The notes beneath the pieces are model-generated. The model was not told the origin of the DNA. It saw only the letters and a list, made by a program, of their open reading frames with translations, and ran no database searches. From NCBI RefSeq assembly GCF_023065955.2, contig NW_026622808.1:37956475-38020474 (forward strand): a stretch of DNA of 64,000 nt. Direction: 5' to 3'. This document shows, one piece after another, positions 59,166 to 64,000 of this stretch (the first letter of the stretch is position 1; each line of letters starts with the position of its first letter). This stretch comes from Ursus arctos (lineage: Eukaryota; Chordata; Mammalia; Carnivora; Ursidae). Position numbers and translations under genes: made by a program.

Positions 59166-62100
59166 AGGAGAAGAAGCAATTATAAACCTGTAAAGTGCTC
59201 ACTCTGAATATTCCAATCGTTTAGGCTATTGACACTTCCATAAATATTGGCTGTTTGTCAAATAGCTTACAATTTAAGAAATATAATCACAGTTCTTAGT
59301 TAATATTAACTAAGTATTCTCCGTCAAATATTTTTTAAAAAGTGAATTTTATTTTAGGCTCAGGTAATAGATCTCTTTTGTAGAAGACCATTCTAGAAAT
59401 CAAGATAAATATTGGATCAACATACACACATTTATGTCTTTGAATTCTTATATTTTGTATTCAAATAACAATAAGGACAATTTTATCACATGGAGAGAAT
59501 TACATTTTATCACTAGTAGAGTGGCTAAAATATTAACTCTTTTTGGCTATCCAATATTTCCTAGCAATTAGCTGAGCTATGCCGTTTGATGCTAGTAAAC
59601 CACTATTCTCCCCAAAACATAGGGTGCTCTAAGTTCATGAAGAAGAGACAGCTCTATATATTAAGTTTGATCTAAAAATTTTCCAGGCAAAAAACTATAT
59701 CATACCAAATTATCCATTTCTGAAAGATTAAGGAACTGGAATCTATGGCCAAGATAGTATAGGATTTCTGAAATGTGTTAAACCAAATTAAGTGAAATGG
59801 GTTCCCCAACTCCAAACCACCCACACCACAGCCACTCTGCTTACACCCAGGAAGGTCATAGAAACCTCTGCTTCTTCTCATTGTGTGGTTTTCCTAGAAC
59901 TCCATCATCCTTGGACACATTTCTTTGATTGGTATCATGAAAGGTGAAGGGTGGACTGGACTCCTGCCATTCTTCAAAGCACCCCCCCCCATACACACAC
60001 ACATGCGCCAGTGACCCTATACGCCCTTCAGGAATCTTTGGACTTTTAAGATCTCTGCCCCCATTTTACAACTTTCTGAGTTAGGTTTCCTTGTCTCCTA
60101 GGACATTGCGAGGCTGCACACTGAGAGCTGGCATTCAGACAAGGTGGGTCATGTCTATAGCCAAAAGAAATCCAGCCATTTAATCTAAGAAATTGTGGAT
60201 GTTGGATCTTTCCACTCTTCTTATTATGCATTAAAAGCCAAACCAACTCAAATTATATAACATTTTCCAAGAACGTTATAGTGGGTTTATGTCAATGAAG
60301 GTGAATGGATCAAATATATTCTTCACTGAGGTCTCTACCAACAAATAAGGCTTAAGCATATTAAAAGAGAGTCCATTTTGGAAATTCAAAACACTTGGCT
60401 TGCCAAGGTGAGGGCTAACCACCAAATTCCACCAGATAAGGTGGTTTTTCCTTTTTCTTTTTAGATTATAAACTCTAATTCTTAATATTTTTAGTTCTTT
60501 GCAGTGGAATTTCAATTTGGAATTAAATTTTACTCCCTAACAATTAAGCCAAACCTCAAAAGCAACTCTGTTTTACAAGATTTCAGGTTTCCCCAAGTTT
60601 ACCTATCTATGGAATTTCTCCTTTTGTATCAATTCAACAGAGCATAAATTAAAACAAATTGGGAGCAGTATTCTAAAGGAAACCAGTCCCTGAGTTGGTG
60701 CATTGTTGTGCCACTTCTTCTTGAAATTTTGAAAATTACAATTGTATTACAACTTTAAGAAACAGCTTCCTAAATTTTTCATAAATGAGGATGATGACTA
60801 CTTCACAGTTCACTTAAATCACTCAGGTCTTACTCCATCTTCTCGACATTTGCACAGGAAGAAGGGTTCCCTACTGTCTCCTCCCCCTCACTGGGAGTCG
60901 GACCAGCTGGGACATTTTAAGTCTCTTTCATTAAAAAAAGAAGGTGAAGGTCAAAATAAGTATGATAAACATGGTAGTTTCTATTCTCAATACTCTAGGA
61001 CGAAAGACTAAACAACAAAAAAATGTTACATTAAAATTCACTACATGTATGATGAAGCTTGTTTTTTCTTTCCGTGCAACATAATCATGGAGGAGGAAAA
61101 GGGTTTTGGAAAACAGCAGATTTTACCTTTAGCAAATCTAGTCTTTTAAATGGAACTAGTAGTTAGTTTTACAGCTGCGCATTTCTTTAATTTATATGTT
61201 TCCAATTATCTGCATGACTGACACTTTCAAGTTTTACAGTTGATCTTGAAGAGCAGTGCACTTAAACTTACATGGAGAATATTTTTACACAAAAGAAAAA
61301 TAAGGAAACTGTTTTACTTTAATAGGTTCATCTTTATGCATTAGAAGTTTGAGCATTTTGGTTAAAGTTTCTTTAAAAGTTGGTCAATTCCAATGCTATG
61401 ACTTTTCATAAGAGATACTTTGTTATTGGCTTTAACCTTTTTACCCACAGAGTGTCAGCCCCCCTCCCTGACATAAGCCCCCTACCAAACAGTAGTCCAG
61501 TGTCAAGGTTATCACATGAAAACAGACTGTAGGTTTCAGTCTCATTCTTCTCTAATGGCTGAAAAAAGCAAATTCACAGCCCCGATGGAATAGCATGTTG
61601 ACATCTGAGAGCCTGCAGTATCATAGGTAAATTATGTGCCTCCCACTGCCCAAAGTCAAGGAGCAGACTGGATTCTTCAGAAACACATTCTGAAGCTGTT
61701 TTATCTTCCAATCACCTTCTTTCTTAAAGGTAATAGTCTACTGTCTGTAACGTAAGCAACTATCTCAGTGTGGTTGTAAAAAATTGATTAGGGGCACTTT
61801 GGAGACCCCGACCCAGTGTTTTCAATGATGGTTACATGGATCAGCTCTTTGATATTTGCTGCATATAAGGGCAGACATATTCTTTTACTGTGGCTCAGAA
61901 ACACTCAAAATAGACTGAGTAGCAAAACTCAGTTATCAAATCTGGTTGCAATTCAATACATTAAAGTATTTTCACATATACAGTGGGGAGAAAAATAAAT
62001 CCACTATGATGTACAATGAAGACATCCCTATTAAATGCTCATTCATATAGAACTCGGCTTCCGGGTGTCTCTGCTGGTCTGCCCGGAGGTGGTTCAGTGT

Positions 62101-62394
62101 ATGAGAATGTGCCGCATAAAAACAACGCTCAGATAAAATAATCCAGAAATAATGCTACAATTATTTGACACGTACAGTACACATATGGAGTCAGTTAACT
62201 GAGGAATGAAATACAGCGAACGGTAGTGGTTCAGGGGTGTCTTGACTTCTTTCTGGAATAGGAGAGCCTAAAAGGTGCGATATAAACCTAGGGAAAAAAA
62301 CAACGATGAGATACAGACCTTCCTCCAAAAGGAATAGATAGGCCCAGGGTTGATGGGGACATGGGGAGACAGGAGACGTATGTTTAGCATCACC
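59166..62394. other. Repeat-poor intron, nothing recognised
   Basis: AT-rich unique-looking sequence. A C run at 59983-59990 runs into a short CA patch. A CpG-bearing stretch lies at 62050-62240 (see findings). No exon. Confidence 0.45.
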
Positions 62395-62480
62395 ATGTGC
62401 TCACTGTGTGATCCAGAACCTCTGCCAACATTAACATAGATGCTTTGAGGATTAGATGAGATAGCGCACTGAAACTGACA
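62395..62480 (+). repeat. Probable MIR SINE relic
   Basis: 'tgctcactgtgtgatccaga' and 'gctttgaggattagatgaga' plus 'tagcgcactgaaac' fit a gapped sense MIR. Confidence 0.45.
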
Positions 62481-62555
62481 ATGCAAATCAAACAGGCTGT
62501 TGCTGCTTTGATGACTGTTGTTCTTACTCCAGGTATTCCTATCATTATTATTGCT

Positions 62556-62632
62556 ACAGCGCAGGTGCCAGCAAACTTTTTCTGCAAAGGGCCAGGTAGT
62601 AAAGACTTTAGGCTTTATAGGTAGGCTTACCC
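62556..62632 (+). mobile_element. hAT-type DNA transposon relic (MER20-like)
   Basis: 'gtgccagcaaactttttctg', 'caaagggccaggtagtaaag' and 'actttaggctttataggtag' match the first third of a nonautonomous hAT element that I recall as 'ggcaaactttttctgtaaagggccagatagtaaat...aggctttg'. The rest of the element is missing. Confidence 0.65.
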
Positions 62633-63009
62633 AATTTGGCAAACAAAAACACAAGAGTCCAGTTAAATTTGAATTGGAGATAAATAGTGAACGCTTTTTT
62701 TTTTTTTTTTTAGTATTTAAGTATGTCACATGAGGTATTTGGGACATGCATCTAAGTGAAGGGGGTCAGTGGAAGAATTAACCATCTCCCAGGGATGCTG
62801 GGGAGACATTAAAAAGTTTAAACTAATTAGTGGAAGGTTTTCATCGTACCTAGGTGGAATGTGGAGGTGTCTAGAATTGATGGAATGCTGCCCATCCATC
62901 GAAGTCTCCGAGAAAGGGGAAAATGGCCATCTTGACAGAGACTGTCAAGAGAATTCCTGCTCTGGACAGGAGTTTGCACACATGATGAAGATATGTGGGG
63001 TGTGTCTGT

Positions 63010-63205
63010 CATTAAACACACCCAGATTCAGAGATAGACTCCGCCTCCTACTAACGAGGTGACCCTGGGCTCCAGATCTGCCATCTTTAAAGGAGCATGG
63101 TTTTATTGCCTTTGAAGGGTTGTTGTGAAATTTAGAAAGAACAAATATCTAGTAGCAAGCATAACTGTCCTGCACATAGAAGGTATTCGGCAAATAGTAT
63201 AAGAT
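63010..63205 (+). repeat. MIR SINE relic
   Basis: 'cacccagattcagagataga', 'ctccgcctcctactaacgag', 'gtgaccctgggctccagatc', 'gaagggttgttgtgaaattt', 'ataactgtcctgcacataga', 'aggtattcggcaaatagtat' are in sense MIR order. Confidence 0.75.
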
Positions 63206-63217
63206 TTTCTGACTCTA

Positions 63218-63420
63218 AGTTACGGATATTTTCAAACATACAGAAAAGGAGAGGAGAAACACCCATAAGCCCACTGCCAAGACTTAACAGATATGTCATA
63301 TTTTTTCATCTTTTATTTCTGAAATATTTTAAAGTTGGAAAACAAGACATTTCATCCCTAAATATGTCACGGTTTCTAAAAAATAAGAAATTTCTCCCAT
63401 ATTCCTAATAAAGAATAAAT
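63218..63420 (+). repeat. Possible L1 3'-UTR relic
   Basis: 'ttttcaaacatacagaaaag', 'gagaggagaaacacccataa', 'gcccactgccaagacttaac' resemble a phrase found in old L1 3' ends. Weak. Confidence 0.4.
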
Positions 63421-63469
63421 ATTATTGATAATTAAAGCCTGTTCCCTTTAAAAAAAAATATTGGATTCT

Positions 63470-63583
63470 TGGGGTGCCTCGCTGGTTCAGCCTGTAGAGA
63501 GTGTGACTCTGGATCTCAGGGTTGTGAGTTCAAGCCCTACGTTGGGTGTAGAGATTACTTAAAGAATAGAATCTTAAAAAAAG
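63470..63583 (+). mobile_element. tRNA-derived SINE, short old CAN type
   Basis: Head 'ggggtgcctcgctggttcag', tRNA-like box B 'gggttgtgagttcaagccct', then 'acgttgggtgtagagattac', 'ttaaagaatagaatctta', short A tail. It lacks the CT-rich body of the younger copies. Flanking ttggattct at 63461-63469 and 63584-63592 is the target-site duplication. It is antisense to ERC2. Confidence 0.9.
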
Positions 63584-63592
63584 TTGGATTCT

Positions 63593-64000
63593 CATGATAT
63601 AGCTTTATGAACACTATTTTAGTGTATTCCCTAACTCAGGCATGCAGACCTATCTCTTTCAATCTTGTACAGTCCCCAAACCAAGTTCTCAGATACTAAC
63701 ATTCTTAGAAATATGTTCACCATTTACCTTATCCTATTTAGTTTAGAATAAAGTTTTATAATTCTTACTTTTGAGCCCTTCAATGTTCTCCAAATTTAGA
63801 AAAAGTGTTTACCTCTCTAACACAGATAGTTCTAACTGAAATTAAGTCTCTGCAAGAGCCATATGGATTATGAAACAACATTTGTTATCACTAGCCTCGT
63901 TTATAAGCAATTTCTTTTTCTTTTCAGGCAATTTTCGCTTCCAGGTAAGCACAGACTGCTCCGTCCTCCTGAGCTCTGCCACCTCTTGGAAGAGAACTAA
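63593..64000. other. Intron, nothing recognised
   Basis: Unique-looking sequence up to the window edge. A pyrimidine tract with splice-like borders occurs at 63911-63950 on the plus strand (see findings). No exon is called. Confidence 0.45.

Larger units (their letters stand above)
39896..64000 (-). other. ERC2: ERC2 intron upstream of the coiled-coil exon (partial, at least 24,105 bp)
   Basis: On the minus strand the intron ends with AG at 39897-39896. Its start lies beyond the right edge. I searched for the preceding ERC2 coiled-coil exon, which should end in phase 2, and did not find it. No nested gene was recognised. Confidence 0.85.

Noticed and set aside
62268..62747. 159-codon open frame on the minus strand
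   Set aside because: It runs through the antisense of a MIR and a hAT relic and starts near a homopolymer (Lys run). Composition and overlap indicate repeat-derived sequence, not a gene.
63470..63583. Possible functional tRNA gene (box B-like gggttgtgagttcaagccct)
   Set aside because: The tRNA similarity is confined to a SINE with an A tail and target-site duplication. No full cloverleaf is apparent.
1..64000. Processed pseudogene, microRNA, snRNA, CRISPR array or viral insertion
   Set aside because: Looked for recognisable protein runs, long hairpins, U6 or 7SK-like starts, regularly spaced repeats and retroviral gene fragments. None was convincing by eye.

Overview
This window is mammalian nuclear DNA, almost certainly from a caniform carnivore. 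The evidence is a set of thirteen tRNA-derived CAN SINEs (SINEC). Each shows the same head motif (ggcgcctgggtggc or its complement), a CT-rich body and an aataaataaataaaatctt tail. The consensus of the young copies resembles the SINE family I associate with bears and the giant panda, so an ursid is my best guess; that is inference from memory. There are no bacterial-type genes, operons, CRISPR arrays or origins.

The window lies inside one gene on the minus strand, ERC2 (ELKS/RAB6-interacting/CAST family member 2), a scaffold of the presynaptic active zone. Only two coding exons are present: 39748-39895 (49 codons plus one base, coiled-coil segment) and 5028-5162 (45 codons, the histidine-rich segment near the C-terminus). 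They join in frame across a GT-AG intron of 34,585 bp. The upstream intron fills 39896-64000 and the downstream intron fills 1-5027; both run off the window. The final short exon carrying the PDZ-binding tail was not found and should lie left of base 1. Everything else is intron.

Layout: 1-5027 is mostly unique intron. 5028-5162 is the His-rich exon. 5163-12600 is unique sequence with ancient MIR and L2 relics. 12600-18460 is a retroposon pile-up: a SINE inside a SINE inside a MIR, two long polypurine tracts, a GC- and CpG-richer segment open in both directions at about 14.8-15.7 kb, and an antisense L1 3' end split by five insertions. 20240-23600 holds an L1 3' end, an (AAAAC)n tract and two young SINEs. 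23600-39747 has no SINE but many MIR and L2 relics. 39748-39895 is the coiled-coil exon. 40400-42420 is an L2 body and flank invaded by four SINEs just upstream of that exon. 42420-63470 is a 21-kb stretch without SINEs, with AT-rich unique sequence and several candidate conserved noncoding segments. 63470-64000 has one old tRNA-derived SINE.

I found no undescribed gene system. The observations worth a second look are the His-tract exon, the nested retroposons, antisense SINEs that could supply splice acceptors, the two-strand open segment at 14.8-15.6 kb, and candidate regulatory elements. Repeat boundaries were placed by eye and are approximate except where target-site duplications fix them.
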